DNA of 64,000 nucleotides from Paenibacillus phytohabitans (lineage in GTDB: Bacteria; Bacillota; Bacilli; Paenibacillales; Paenibacillaceae): NCBI RefSeq assembly GCF_013141775.1, contig NZ_WHOB01000098.1, forward strand, positions 1-64,000. Direction: 5' to 3'. Below, one piece after another: positions 45,902 to 55,236 of this stretch. Below the pieces are notes generated by a model. That model was not told the origin of the DNA, did not search any database, and saw only the letters and a list, made by a program, of their open reading frames with translations. The translations under genes and the position numbers were made by a program. Position 1 is the first letter of the stretch. Every line of letters starts with the position of its first letter.

Positions 45902-46863
45902 TGATGGATAACCGACAAATTAGCCCTGGGCCAAAAGCAGGCTATACGGTGAAAAGGAGTCTAGGCACCGGAAGGCTTGAGCCGATTCTGTTCACTTCCT
46001 TCAATACGCTCTTTATGGTCTGTCTGGTGGTTGTGACATTATATCCATTCATCAACACGATAGCTGTTTCGTTTAATGAAGGGAACGATACGATCCGCGG
46101 CGGTATTTACTTATGGCCGAGAGAATGGACTTTTCAGAATTACAGGGCGATTTTTGCCACGGGAACTATTTTTGACGCTTTCCTGGTTTCAGTAGCCCGT
46201 ACAGTGATTTCTACGATACTTAATATTTTTCTGACCACCATGCTTGCATACACCTTAAGCCGCAGGGAATATGTATTCCGCCAGCCGATTACTGTTATCT
46301 TTGTGCTTACGATGTATTTCAGCGCGGGTCTGATCCCGAACTATTTCCTGATCAAGGATCTGCATCTGTTAAACAGCTTCTGGGTGTATATTTTCCCGTC
46401 CATGATCAGCGCATTCAATATGATCGTCATCCGTACCTATATCGGAACCATTCCGGAGAGCCTCCTGGAATCGGCGAAGATCGACGGCGCCGGGGATTTC
46501 AGAATATTCATGCGGGTGGTGTTTCCGCTCTGCAAGCCGGTACTGGCTACCATCGCACTGTTTGTGGCTGTCGGCGCGTGGAACTCCTGGTTCGATGCCT
46601 TTATCTATACCTCATCCAGACAGAATCTCAGTACGCTGCAATATGAGCTGATGAAGCTGCTATCCTCAACGATGAATTCCAACGGCAACCCAACCGTACA
46701 GAATGGGGTGGGGATGGATCAGAATTCGGCAAGAGCGATGGTGACACCGCTCTCTATACGGGCAGCTATCACAGTCGTGGCCTCTGTGCCTATCCTGCTG
46801 GTGTATCCGTTTATGCAGAAGTACTTTGTAGTGGGCTTGAATGTCGGAAGTGTGAAGGAATAG
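45901..46863 (+). CDS. Oligosaccharide ABC permease (YtcP-type)
   Basis: 320-residue permease, six predicted helices, EAA loop LLESAKIDGAGDFRIFMRVVFP and the family C-terminus VVGLNVGSVKE. Completes the importer; the ATPase is again absent and must come from elsewhere. Confidence 0.94.
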   Translation: MMDNRQISPGPKAGYTVKRSLGTGRLEPILFTSFNTLFMVCLVVVTLYPFINTIAVSFNEGNDTIRGGIYLWPREWTFQNYRAIFATGTIFDAFLVSVARTVISTILNIFLTTMLAYTLSRREYVFRQPITVIFVLTMYFSAGLIPNYFLIKDLHLLNSFWVYIFPSMISAFNMIVIRTYIGTIPESLLESAKIDGAGDFRIFMRVVFPLCKPVLATIALFVAVGAWNSWFDAFIYTSSRQNLSTLQYELMKLLSSTMNSNGNPTVQNGVGMDQNSARAMVTPLSIRAAITVVASVPILLVYPFMQKYFVVGLNVGSVKE

Positions 46864-46925
46864 GCGGCCGGAACGGCGCTTGCTTTGCCTGATCCGACTA
46901 ATGTGAATAAGGAGTGTTGTTAGCC

Positions 46926-47939
46926 GTGAGAGAAAGCCTGGACTTCAAGGAACCTGCACTGAAGCTGGTGTTCGCTGATGATTTCAAGATCGGCGCAGCG
47001 GTCAATCCGCGGACGGCCAGTTCACAGGAAAAGCTGCTGGCTTATCATTTCAACAGCATTACTGCCGAGAATGAGATGAAGTTTGAGAGTCTGCATCCGG
47101 CAGAGGAGATCTATCGTTTCGGAGAGGCGGATACGCTGGTTGCCTTTGCCCGGAAGCATGGCATGGCGATGCGCGGGCATACCCTCGTATGGCATAATCA
47201 GACAACCGATTGGCTGTTTGAGGACAAAACGCACGGCATTGTAGACAAGAATACACTGCTGGCCCGGCTCAAAAGTCATATTGAGACCGTGGTCGGGCGT
47301 TACCGGGGAGATATCTACGCTTGGGATGTGGTCAATGAAGCTATTGCCGATGAAGGCAGTGAACTGCTGCGCCCCTCCAAATGGCTGGAGATCGCCGGAC
47401 CGGACTTCATTGCCGAAGCGTTCCGGTACGCGCATGCAGCGGACCCGCAGGCGCTGCTCTTCTACAATGACTATAATGAATCCGACCCGCAGAAGCGGGA
47501 TAAAATTTACACGCTCATGAAATCCCTGATTGACCGGGAGGTGCCGGTGCACGGCGTCGGCTTGCAGGCCCACTGGAATCTGTATGATCCGGGCCTGGAT
47601 GAAATCAGGGAAGCGATTGAGAAATATGCTTCGCTCGGTCTTCAGCTGCAGCTTACGGAGCTTGATCTGTCGCTGTTCCGCTTCGATGACAGGCGAACGG
47701 ATCTTAAGGCTCCTCCTGCGGAACTGCTTGAGCTGCAGGCGGAGCGGTATGAAGCCGTGTTCCGGCTGCTGAAGGAATACCGCGAGGTCATCTCCTCTGT
47801 CACCTTCTGGGGAGCAGCGGATGACTATACCTGGCTGGATGATTTCCCGGTCCGGGGACGGAAGAACTGGCCGTTTCTGTTCGATGAGAAGCATCAGCCG
47901 AAGCCTGCGTATAACCGGATTGTGCCGGGGAACCGCTGA
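46926..47939 (+). CDS. Intracellular GH10 endo-beta-1,4-xylanase
   Basis: 337-residue glycoside hydrolase family 10 enzyme with no signal peptide, expected to cut imported xylo-oligosaccharides in the cytosol. Acid/base E138 (WDVVNEAI), nucleophile E245 (LTELDLS), substrate-site motif RGHTLVWHNQ and FWGAADDYTW. I chose the GTG at 46926, downstream of AAGGAG; GTG 46914 and TTG 46917 lie too close to that site. It resembles XynA2 of Paenibacillus aldouronate clusters, but the usual alpha-glucuronidase and xylosidase genes are absent here. Confidence 0.93.
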   Translation: MRESLDFKEPALKLVFADDFKIGAAVNPRTASSQEKLLAYHFNSITAENEMKFESLHPAEEIYRFGEADTLVAFARKHGMAMRGHTLVWHNQTTDWLFEDKTHGIVDKNTLLARLKSHIETVVGRYRGDIYAWDVVNEAIADEGSELLRPSKWLEIAGPDFIAEAFRYAHAADPQALLFYNDYNESDPQKRDKIYTLMKSLIDREVPVHGVGLQAHWNLYDPGLDEIREAIEKYASLGLQLQLTELDLSLFRFDDRRTDLKAPPAELLELQAERYEAVFRLLKEYREVISSVTFWGAADDYTWLDDFPVRGRKNWPFLFDEKHQPKPAYNRIVPGNR

Positions 47940-47965
47940 GCGGAGGAGATTTTTCTTGTGAAATA

Positions 47966-48008
47966 GCCAAAAAGGATGGGGTCCTATTAGGGCCGCATCC
48001 TTTTTGGC
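47966..48008 (+). terminator. Intrinsic terminator of the xylan operon
   Basis: GCCAAAAAGGATG pairs with CATCCTTTTTGGC around an inner GGTCC/GGGCC-like stem; the T tract is inside the 3' arm. Confidence 0.85.
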
Positions 48009-48227
48009 GTATATACAAGAATAATCCCAAACGGCCCGGGGGCATCCTTATAATGGGTATCCCTTCCGGAGCGCTTATAAATCATTTTGAGAAAAATGAT
48101 GACACAGCGGAAGAAATGCCTTATTATTTAAAGAGATTTTTAATGAAACAGATTTTAAATAATTATAGTACAATACAGCCGAAGGTGGAGCGCTGTAGTC
48201 CAGGCAGTCTATTAAGGAGGGCTTCAT

Positions 48228-48989
48228 ATTCTATCACTGAGTCAGGTTAGCAAAAGCTTCGCTCTGAAGGACGGCCCTTATACTGCTGTGGACAATGTAT
48301 CGCTTGAAGTGAAGACGGGTGCTATTCACGGTATTATCGGGGCAAGCGGTGCCGGCAAATCTACACTCCTGCGGCTGATCAATCTGCTGGAGCGGCCTGA
48401 TATGGGAACGGTTACTGTAGACGGCAAGCTGCTTACTGAGCTGCCGGACAAGGAGCTGCGGCAGCAGCGGCAAAGAATCGGCATGATCTTTCAGCAGTTC
48501 AATCTTGTCGGCAATGCCACCGTCAGCCGCAATGTGGCGATTCCGCTGGAGCTTGCCGGAGTGCCGCGTGCCGGGCGGATAAAGCGGGTGCAGGAATGTC
48601 TGCAGTTTGTCGGGCTTGCGGACAAAGCTAATCACTATCCGGCGCAGCTCAGCGGCGGCCAGCGCCAGCGGGTAGCGATTGCCCGGGCGCTGGCGAACAA
48701 CCCGAAGCTGCTGCTGTGCGATGAGCCGACCTCCGCGCTTGATCCGGGCACCACGGCGGATATCCTGGGTGTGCTCCGCCACATCAATGATTCGCTCGGT
48801 GTTACTGTCGTTATAGTTACCCATGAGCTGGATGTCGTCCGGAGCATCTGCTCAGAGGTATCTGTAATGGAGAGCGGGCGGATGGTTGATTTCTTTTCCC
48901 GGGATGAGGCCGGCTTTCTTCCGCCGGGGAGCCATTCGGGCTCCTACCGGGAGAGAATTACGGGAAGAACGGGGGAACCCTATGTTTGA
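48228..48989 (+). CDS. metN: Methionine-type ABC transporter ATPase, probable ATT start
   Basis: About 253-residue ABC ATPase: Walker A GASGAGKST, Q-loop FQQFNLV, signature [15 protein letters not shown], Walker B LLLCDEPTSALDP. Homology starts at LSLSQVSKSFALKDG, well before the first ordinary start (GTG 48288). In frame there is an ATT at 48228, 7 nt after AAGGAGG, so I infer a rare ATT start. The C-terminal regulatory NIL domain of typical MetN (about 340 residues) is missing. Next to MetI- and MetQ-like genes. No S-box riboswitch was found upstream. Confidence 0.82.
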   Translation: MLSLSQVSKSFALKDGPYTAVDNVSLEVKTGAIHGIIGASGAGKSTLLRLINLLERPDMGTVTVDGKLLTELPDKELRQQRQRIGMIFQQFNLVGNATVSRNVAIPLELAGVPRAGRIKRVQECLQFVGLADKANHYPAQLSGGQRQRVAIARALANNPKLLLCDEPTSALDPGTTADILGVLRHINDSLGVTVVIVTHELDVVRSICSEVSVMESGRMVDFFSRDEAGFLPPGSHSGSYRERITGRTGEPYV

Positions 48990-49644
48990 GAGCATGCTGA
49001 AGTATCAGGATCAGATGTGGCAGTCGATCGGAGAGACCTTTGTGATGGTCGGAATCTCCGTGGGGGCTGCGCTGCTACTGGGGCTTCCGCTGGGGACACT
49101 GCTGTATTTTTGCCGCAAAGGCCAATTGTATGAGAACAGAAGCTTGTCTCTCATACTGAACAGCATTGTAAATGTGGTGCGTTCGTTTCCGTTCCTGCTG
49201 CTGGTAGTAGCTCTGATTCCGTTCACCCGCCTGGTGGTGGGAACGGCGATTGGCACGCTGGCGGCAACGGTGCCGCTGTCTATTGTCGCTATTGCCTATT
49301 ATTCACGGCTGGTGGAGCAATCTCTGCTGGAGGTTCCCAGAGGAACCATAGAAGCGGCATTATCCATGGGGGCATCGAGGCTGGGAGTGATCTTTAAGTT
49401 TCTGTATGTGGAGGCCCGATCCGGACTGGTGCTGGGATTGACAGCTTCTACGATCAGCTTCATTTCTTTTTCAACAGTAATGGGTGTGGTCGGCGGCGGC
49501 GGGGTTGGCGATTTCGCGATCCGCTACGGATATCAGCGCTTCGAGACAGAAGTGATGATCTACGCCATTCTCGTCATGATTGTGCTGGTGCAATTGATTC
49601 AGTTCACGGGAAGTACACTGGCAAGACTGCTGGATAAACGCTGA
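48982..49644 (+). CDS. metI: Methionine-type ABC transporter permease
   Basis: 220-residue permease with five predicted helices and the EAA-like loop PRGTIEAALSMGASRLGVIFKFLY, typical of MetI (D-methionine/methionine importers). The ATG at 48982 overlaps the ATPase stop by 8 nt; the frame is open further upstream but without need. Confidence 0.92.
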   Translation: MFESMLKYQDQMWQSIGETFVMVGISVGAALLLGLPLGTLLYFCRKGQLYENRSLSLILNSIVNVVRSFPFLLLVVALIPFTRLVVGTAIGTLAATVPLSIVAIAYYSRLVEQSLLEVPRGTIEAALSMGASRLGVIFKFLYVEARSGLVLGLTASTISFISFSTVMGVVGGGGVGDFAIRYGYQRFETEVMIYAILVMIVLVQLIQFTGSTLARLLDKR

Positions 49645-49677
49645 GAAACTATATAACAATGGGGGCTGGAGATAACA

Positions 49678-50556
49678 ATGAAGAAGACGATGACTGCAGG
49701 ATACGGAACGGTTAAGAGAACCGGAACAAGAATGAAAGCTGCCTTCGGATTAACACTGCTCGTATTGGTACTCGCACTTGCGGGCTGCGGAAACAACAAG
49801 GAAGCAGAAGAGACACCGGCTGCCACCAGCACTGAACCTGTGAAGATCAAGGTAGCCTCGCTGATTCCGCCGATGACGGATATCCTTGATATTGTGAAGC
49901 CGATCCTGAAGGAAGAAGGCGTGGATATGGAGGTTGTGGTGCTGTCCGATAATGTGCAGCCGAACGAAGCGCTGGCGAACAAAGAGGTGGACGCGAACTT
50001 CTTCCAGCATGTGCCTTACATGGAACAGTTCAATGCCAGCAAAGGTTCAAGCCTGGTAGCTGTTCAGCCAGTATATGATGCCATCTATGGCGGTTACTCC
50101 AAACGCTATAAGAGCATTGATGAACTGCCTGATGGAGCAACCCTCGTAATGGCGAATGATCCTTCGAATATCGGACGCTCCCTGCAAATGTTCGCCGATG
50201 CCGGATTGATTACCCTGAAGGAAAGGGTAGGCATCCAGGCGACCCAGGCGGACATTACCGCCAATACGAGGAACTTTAAGTTCGAAGAGGTCGATCTGCT
50301 GATGCTGGCCCGGATGCTGGATGATGCGGACCTGGTGGCAATGACTCCGGCGTATGCCAGCCCGCTCGGCCTGACCCCCAAGAAGGATGCGCTGATCACC
50401 GAAGGTGAGGATTCCGCATTTACGATCACGCTCGTTGCCCGTGAGGACAACAAGGATTCCGAGGCGATCCAGAAGCTGGCTAAGGCGATCAGCGGCCCGG
50501 AAGTGAAGAAGTTCCTTGAGGATAATTACGCGGATATTGCGTTGCCTGCTTTTTGA
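49678..50556 (+). CDS. metQ: MetQ/NlpA-type substrate-binding lipoprotein
   Basis: 292-residue lipoprotein with lipobox ALAGC near residue 36 and an NlpA fold: LSDNVQPNEALANKEVDANFFQHVPYMEQF. The usual N-terminal GATPGPHAEIL is replaced by SLIPPMTDIL, so the ligand may be a methionine derivative or another small molecule. ATG follows GGAG. The long N-region before the signal helix (about 18 residues) is slightly unusual. Confidence 0.9.
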   Translation: MKKTMTAGYGTVKRTGTRMKAAFGLTLLVLVLALAGCGNNKEAEETPAATSTEPVKIKVASLIPPMTDILDIVKPILKEEGVDMEVVVLSDNVQPNEALANKEVDANFFQHVPYMEQFNASKGSSLVAVQPVYDAIYGGYSKRYKSIDELPDGATLVMANDPSNIGRSLQMFADAGLITLKERVGIQATQADITANTRNFKFEEVDLLMLARMLDDADLVAMTPAYASPLGLTPKKDALITEGEDSAFTITLVAREDNKDSEAIQKLAKAISGPEVKKFLEDNYADIALPAF

Positions 50557-50612
50557 TTGAAAATAGACTGCATCCGCAAACGGATGTATAGTTTTGCAGC
50601 CTTTACGCACAG

Positions 50613-50647
50613 CAGCCTTCTCCTTATTGACGGAGAAGGCTGTTTTT
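50613..50647 (+). terminator. Intrinsic terminator of the metNIQ operon
   Basis: CAGCCTTCTCC with GGAGAAGGCTG, 8-nt loop, five Ts. Confidence 0.94.
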
Positions 50648-50673
50648 ATTGCAGCTATTATAATGAAGCTTGT

Positions 50674-51624
50674 TTATTTAATATGGACTTTTTCAGAAGA
50701 TTGCCCAGGTACATTAACGGTGTTAACAACCTCGTATTCAGCCGCTTCAATCCAGGTTCCCGTAGTGAAATCGCGTCCCCGCACAAGCACCTTATCAGCG
50801 TAGACCTCCACATAGAAGCCCTGGCTGCCCGTCTTGTGCTCATCCGCATTTGTCCAGAGGTAGGCGACAGAAGCTGCGTTGAACATGGTAGCTGTCTCCC
50901 CGTTGCCGGGGTACATCGTATTATCGACCTCAAGCTCCCAGTGGGTATGCCCGGTGAAGAGCAGAGTCTGCGGATACTTCGCCAGGATGGAGCGCAGCTC
51001 TTTGTCTTGAGTAACGCCATACCACTCCTGCGACTCCAGAGAACCGGCCACCGTGTCCTTCAGCGGCTGGTGCAGGAAGAGGAAGACCGGCTGATCCGGC
51101 GGCGCGGCTGCACCGAGCTCCAGCTCCATCTGTCCGTCAGGCTGCCGGCTGTCCGGTGCGCCTTCGCCAAGCTTCCGGTCCAGCCAGCGGAGCTGTTCGT
51201 CCGACAGATTGCAGAACGTGGGCAGACCCTCCTCAGTTCCAAGGAAGATGAAATGATACCCGCCGGTCCAATGGTCATGATAGGGACCAGGCATACCCAT
51301 ACGGGAGGTGTACATCGCCAGGCGGGATTCCCAGTGACCGAGGCCCACATCATGATTGCCCAAGGTGAAGCGGATCTCCGGCAGCGATGCCTGATGCAGT
51401 TGAAGAATACGGTGGACCTCAGCATATTCCTCTGGATAGCCATGATCCGTGATATCCCCGATATGCATAATTCCGCTGCTGCCCTGCGCATGTCCGGCCA
51501 AATCCTGCAGTGCCCGTTCGAAATTCAGATTGTATTCATGTGCCGGATCGGCCGTGACGTGGGTGTCGGTAATAATCTGGAAGGTTAACAGCGGCGGTTG
51601 TCCGCCATGTCCGCTTGTGTTCAT
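50674..51624 (-). CDS. Metallophosphoesterase
   Basis: 316-residue calcineurin-like phosphoesterase. Metal-site motifs in order: D20/H22 (ITDTHV), D57 (HIGDITDHG), N90/H91 (GNHD), a later histidine (FLHQPL) and GHTH. The C-terminal ~80 residues form an extra beta-rich domain. No signal peptide. ATG has AAGGAGG 12 nt upstream. It lies on the same strand as an SMR exporter, a HAD phosphatase and a Ugp-like importer, so a phosphodiester substrate is possible. Confidence 0.9.
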   Translation of the reverse strand: MNTSGHGGQPPLLTFQIITDTHVTADPAHEYNLNFERALQDLAGHAQGSSGIMHIGDITDHGYPEEYAEVHRILQLHQASLPEIRFTLGNHDVGLGHWESRLAMYTSRMGMPGPYHDHWTGGYHFIFLGTEEGLPTFCNLSDEQLRWLDRKLGEGAPDSRQPDGQMELELGAAAPPDQPVFLFLHQPLKDTVAGSLESQEWYGVTQDKELRSILAKYPQTLLFTGHTHWELEVDNTMYPGNGETATMFNAASVAYLWTNADEHKTGSQGFYVEVYADKVLVRGRDFTTGTWIEAAEYEVVNTVNVPGQSSEKVHIK

Positions 51625-51667
51625 TCGCAGGGTGAGCCTCCTTTGATGATGTATGAATAATATCTTC

Positions 51668-52009
51668 CTAATGCCCTTTGGCGCTGATGTTTAGGCCCAC
51701 AATACCGGCTACGATTACGGTCACCCACAAGAGTGAGGAGAAGGTCAGCCGTTCTTCAAAAAAAAGCGCGCCCGCCACGGAGATCAGGATGATGCCTGCC
51801 CCCGACCATACCGCATAAGCAACTCCAACTTTGATGGAGGTAAGGGCAACATTGAGCGAGGTGAAGCTGATCCCGTAGAACAGGAACATCAGCACGGAGG
51901 GCCAGGGCCGGGTGAAGCCGTGGGATAGTTTCATGGAGAGGGTGCCGGAGAGCTCGAACACAATCGCCATTGCGAGAAATACCCAGGCTAAGGCCCCCTC
52001 GGCCCTCAT
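51668..52009 (-). CDS. SMR-family small multidrug/guanidinium-type exporter
   Basis: 113 residues, four transmembrane helices, conserved E19 in helix 1 (VFELSGTLSMKLSHGF), YAVWSGAGIILISVAGALFF in helix 3 and C-terminal GIVGLNI. Length is normal for SMR proteins working as dual-topology dimers. The ATG at 52009 overlaps the HAD gene stop (ATGA), so the two are translationally coupled. Only one SMR gene is present. Confidence 0.93.
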   Translation of the reverse strand: MRAEGALAWVFLAMAIVFELSGTLSMKLSHGFTRPWPSVLMFLFYGISFTSLNVALTSIKVGVAYAVWSGAGIILISVAGALFFEERLTFSSLLWVTVIVAGIVGLNISAKGH

Positions 52010-52905
52010 CGTGCTATCCTTCCTATACCAAGCTCCGCATAAGACTGCACCAGACAATCTGCATCCGGCAAAAGACTGCGTGCAGGCCGTGTATCTGCCG
52101 CACGGCTACTGCCAGTAGCCAGGACTGTTGCTGCTGCATTCACGCCGGCCGGGCTGCTAGTTGCACCTAATCTGGCCGTAGCTGCAGCAGGTGCCGCCTC
52201 GGCTGCCGCATTGCTTGCAATCCCGATGGCCACCGCCATCCCGGCAGCCTTGGCCATCCGCATATCGCCGTTCGTGTCGCCGATCACGGCAGCTTCGGCC
52301 GGCTGTATCCCCAACCGTTCGCAGGCCAGCAGCGCCATGTCAGGGAAGGGCTTGCCGCGCTCCACCTGATCCGTGCCGATCACGGCGCTGAAATACCCGC
52401 GGATGCCGAGCCAGCGGAGGTGATTCTCCGCCGCTGCGGTTTCATCCGCAGTGACTACGGCCAGCGGAATTCCTTCGGCTGCGCACCCGTCAAGGAAATG
52501 CAGCAGGCCGGGGAGTGGTCGGACAGGCTTGCTCTGTTCCATTAAAGCATCTGCTTCTTGCCGGCAGCGGTCAGTCAGTTCCATCGACTCTGCCCAGGAT
52601 AAGCCAAGCAGATAGCCTTGCCAGGACAGAATGGCATAGAGATCGTTCATGGTTCCCATGGCCAGGGGGCCGTTACGGTCATAATCAATAATTCTGCCCT
52701 CTGCATCGTGAACGGTCCCGAGCAGCGAGGCCAGGTGCTGCACCGGAAATTCAAGGCCATGCTCCTTCAGCTGCCGGGAGAACCGGACGAGGAAACACTC
52801 TCCCCAGCTGCCCCAGAGGGAGACGAACTCCAGGAGGGTGCCATCCTTGTCGAACAGAATGGCGGATATGGAATGCTCCCCGTGCGGGGTAATGAGCGTA
52901 GGCAT
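52006..52905 (-). CDS. HAD-superfamily phosphatase
   Basis: 299-residue haloacid dehalogenase-like hydrolase: motif I D19/D21 (LFDKDGTL), motif II VVTADET, lysine in GKPFPDM, motif IV GDTNGDM. A helical cap sits between motifs I and II. An Ala-rich insert of about 50 residues near the C-terminus (about 235-285) is unusual and probably disordered. Start chosen at the ATG at 52905, 8 nt after AGGAGG; a frame 10 codons longer exists. Substrate unknown. Confidence 0.87.
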   Translation of the reverse strand: MPTLITPHGEHSISAILFDKDGTLLEFVSLWGSWGECFLVRFSRQLKEHGLEFPVQHLASLLGTVHDAEGRIIDYDRNGPLAMGTMNDLYAILSWQGYLLGLSWAESMELTDRCRQEADALMEQSKPVRPLPGLLHFLDGCAAEGIPLAVVTADETAAAENHLRWLGIRGYFSAVIGTDQVERGKPFPDMALLACERLGIQPAEAAVIGDTNGDMRMAKAAGMAVAIGIASNAAAEAAPAAATARLGATSSPAGVNAAATVLATGSSRAADTRPARSLLPDADCLVQSYAELGIGRIAR

Positions 52906-52970
52906 GCTGCCGTCCTCCTGTATCTGATAGTTCATTTGATGAATTATTTAGATCATAAATTAATTGCCGG

Positions 52971-54317
52971 TTATTTCAGTTTATCCAAGGCCGCCTGGGC
53001 GGTTTGCTGCGCTTCCTTAAGGGCTTCAGCCGCCGGAATATTCTCAATCTGCACCTTGTCCGCAGCGATTGTCAGGGCATCGTTGATTTTGCCGCCGGTA
53101 GGGTCCTGGAAGGGAGCGGAGGCGTGAGAGGCCTGCTGTAACGGGATTTTGATCTGCGGATTAGTCTCACTGAATGTGACGAATGCCGGATCTTCGAGTG
53201 CAGACTGGCGGACGGAAATATATCCGGTGTTAATGGACCAGAAGGCGGTATTCTCGGAGTTCGTGAAGTAGGCCAGCCATTTCATGGCAGCCTGCTGCTC
53301 GGCATCTCCGGCCTTGGCAGGAATACCGGCCATAATTGCCTGAGCCACAGGTTTGCCTTCGCCGACTCCGGCCCAGCCCGGCTGCTCCATTGCGGAGACG
53401 ATGCTGAAGTCGAGATCGCCCTGGTCGCCGCTGGAGCCGGTGTATCCGGCCGCCTGGCCTTTCATTACATCGTCAATCGTCTTGTACCAGTACTCCCAGC
53501 CTTGTCCGCCGGAGTGAATACGCATGGTCTTGTCTTCATGAATCGACTGGCGGAAGAAGTCCCAGGTCTCGATCCATTCAGGAGAGTCGATCGTAACTGT
53601 TTTGCCATCCTCACTGAGAATGTTGCCGCCTTTACTGAGTACAGCGTCAATCATATTGCCGGAGCCCCACATCGGCTCCCAGCCGTAGAAGCTGGTTTTG
53701 CCGCCTTCTGTGACTGTCATTTTCTTGGCAGCTGCAGCGAGGTCTTCCCAGGTCTTAATCTGGCTGGCATCAATGCCGGCTTTCTCAAAAGCATCCTTAC
53801 GGTAATACATCACCTGTGTCGTTCCATACATCGGGAGGAAGTACTGCTTGCCGTCAACCTGGCCCTGGCTCAGGAAGGTCTGGACGAAATCCGCCTGATT
53901 GAAATCCGGCTGCCCGGCAATCAGTTCATCCATCGCTGCGAAGTAGCCTTTGCGGGCCCAGTCTATATTGGAGGAGAGCACGGCTGCCGGAACCTGCCCG
54001 GTAGCGATCGCTGCCTGAAGCTTCTGTTCGGTTTCTGTATAATCTGCCTGCACAATGCCCTTGACGATGACCTCCTGCTGGGAGGCATTGAATTTCTGAA
54101 TGAGCGATTCCATATTTTCACCGAGCTTGCCGCCGAGTCCATACCAGAATTCAATAGTTACCGGTGCGCCTCCAGCCGGAGCAGCATTAGCGGCAGGCAC
54201 TGTGGCGGCACCGTCCGCTGCCGTAACATTGCCCGAAGCAGAATTACCGCCACAGGCAGTGAGTACGGAAAGTCCGGCGATCATGGATACTGCAGACAAC
54301 CTTTTGAATACGTTCAT
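52971..54317 (-). CDS. UgpB-like ABC solute-binding lipoprotein
   Basis: About 448-residue lipoprotein with lipobox VLTAC, an Ala-rich linker, and the binding fold of the glycerol-3-phosphate/sugar family (IEFWYGLGG, MYGTTQVMYYRKDAF, TGYISVRQSA). Three consecutive ATGs lie at the start; the last is best spaced from GAGGAG. It is followed upstream by two permeases of the same importer. With a phosphoesterase and a phosphatase nearby, a glycerophosphodiester is a reasonable but unproven ligand. Confidence 0.9.
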   Translation of the reverse strand: MNVFKRLSAVSMIAGLSVLTACGGNSASGNVTAADGAATVPAANAAPAGGAPVTIEFWYGLGGKLGENMESLIQKFNASQQEVIVKGIVQADYTETEQKLQAAIATGQVPAAVLSSNIDWARKGYFAAMDELIAGQPDFNQADFVQTFLSQGQVDGKQYFLPMYGTTQVMYYRKDAFEKAGIDASQIKTWEDLAAAAKKMTVTEGGKTSFYGWEPMWGSGNMIDAVLSKGGNILSEDGKTVTIDSPEWIETWDFFRQSIHEDKTMRIHSGGQGWEYWYKTIDDVMKGQAAGYTGSSGDQGDLDFSIVSAMEQPGWAGVGEGKPVAQAIMAGIPAKAGDAEQQAAMKWLAYFTNSENTAFWSINTGYISVRQSALEDPAFVTFSETNPQIKIPLQQASHASAPFQDPTGGKINDALTIAADKVQIENIPAAEALKEAQQTAQAALDKLK

Positions 54318-54351
54318 CATCATTCTCCTCTTTGTTTGGAAATATTAGATT

Positions 54352-55194
54352 TCAGCCTTTACTGGAGCCTGCGGTCATGTTGACACTTTGCATAATCGTT
54401 TTCTGCGCCAGCAGGAAGACAAGCAGCAGCGGGGCAATCGTGAAGGCGCTGGCGGCCATGATGAGCGGCCATTTCAGTCCATACGCACCTCCTTCCACGA
54501 AGAAGCTGCGCAGACCGGCTGATACCAGCTGCAGGCTGGGGTCCTTGGTAATCAGCATCGGCCAGAAATAATTGTTGTACTGATCAATGAAGGTAATCAG
54601 CGCCAGTACAGCGAAGGATGAACGAGTAACCGGAACCAGCACCGTCCAGAGAATCCGCATATGCGAAGCACCGTCCACTTCACCTGCCTCCACCAGCTCA
54701 TGCGATACCTGCAGGAAGGCTTGTCTGATCAGGAAGATGGAGAAGATACTTACACAATTAGAGAGAATCAGTCCCGCATAAGAATTCAGCAGATGAAGCT
54801 CAGACAGTACCAGATATCCGGGCAGATAGACAGCTGTAGCAGGAACCATATAACCGAACAGAATGACTCCGGCAAAAACACCCTTCAGACGGAACTTCAT
54901 ATGCGTCAGCGCATACGCCATCATCCCGGAATTGATCGTCTGCAGGATGACGATGGAGACAGCCACGAAGATGCTGTTGCCCATATATCGGGCGAAGGGG
55001 GCCTCGTTCCAGGCTGCGGCGAAATTCCCCCAGAGCGGTACCTCAGGCCAGAGCGTAGGCGGGGAGCGCCAGATTTCATCATTGGTTTTGAGTGCGCTGG
55101 TAACCATCCAGTAGAACGGAAAGGCCATCAGCAGAGCAAGCGCGGCGAAAAAAATCTGGCGGGCCGGTCCGCTGAGCCGTGTGAGCATACGCAA
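54352..55194 (-). CDS. UgpE-like ABC permease
   Basis: 280-residue permease with six predicted helices and EAA loop LVEAGEVDGASHMRILWTVLVP. The TTG at 55194 is 9 nt after AGGAGG; an ATG two codons later is the alternative start. Confidence 0.92.
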   Translation of the reverse strand: MRMLTRLSGPARQIFFAALALLMAFPFYWMVTSALKTNDEIWRSPPTLWPEVPLWGNFAAAWNEAPFARYMGNSIFVAVSIVILQTINSGMMAYALTHMKFRLKGVFAGVILFGYMVPATAVYLPGYLVLSELHLLNSYAGLILSNCVSIFSIFLIRQAFLQVSHELVEAGEVDGASHMRILWTVLVPVTRSSFAVLALITFIDQYNNYFWPMLITKDPSLQLVSAGLRSFFVEGGAYGLKWPLIMAASAFTIAPLLLVFLLAQKTIMQSVNMTAGSSKG

Positions 55195-55236
55195 GCGGTG
55201 AGACCTCCTTGTACGAAAGATAAGAACAGATAACTG

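Noticed and set aside
47940-48227. SAM (S-box) riboswitch or T-box before the methionine-type importer
   Set aside because: No S-box or T-box core motif is visible; only the terminator of the previous operon was found.
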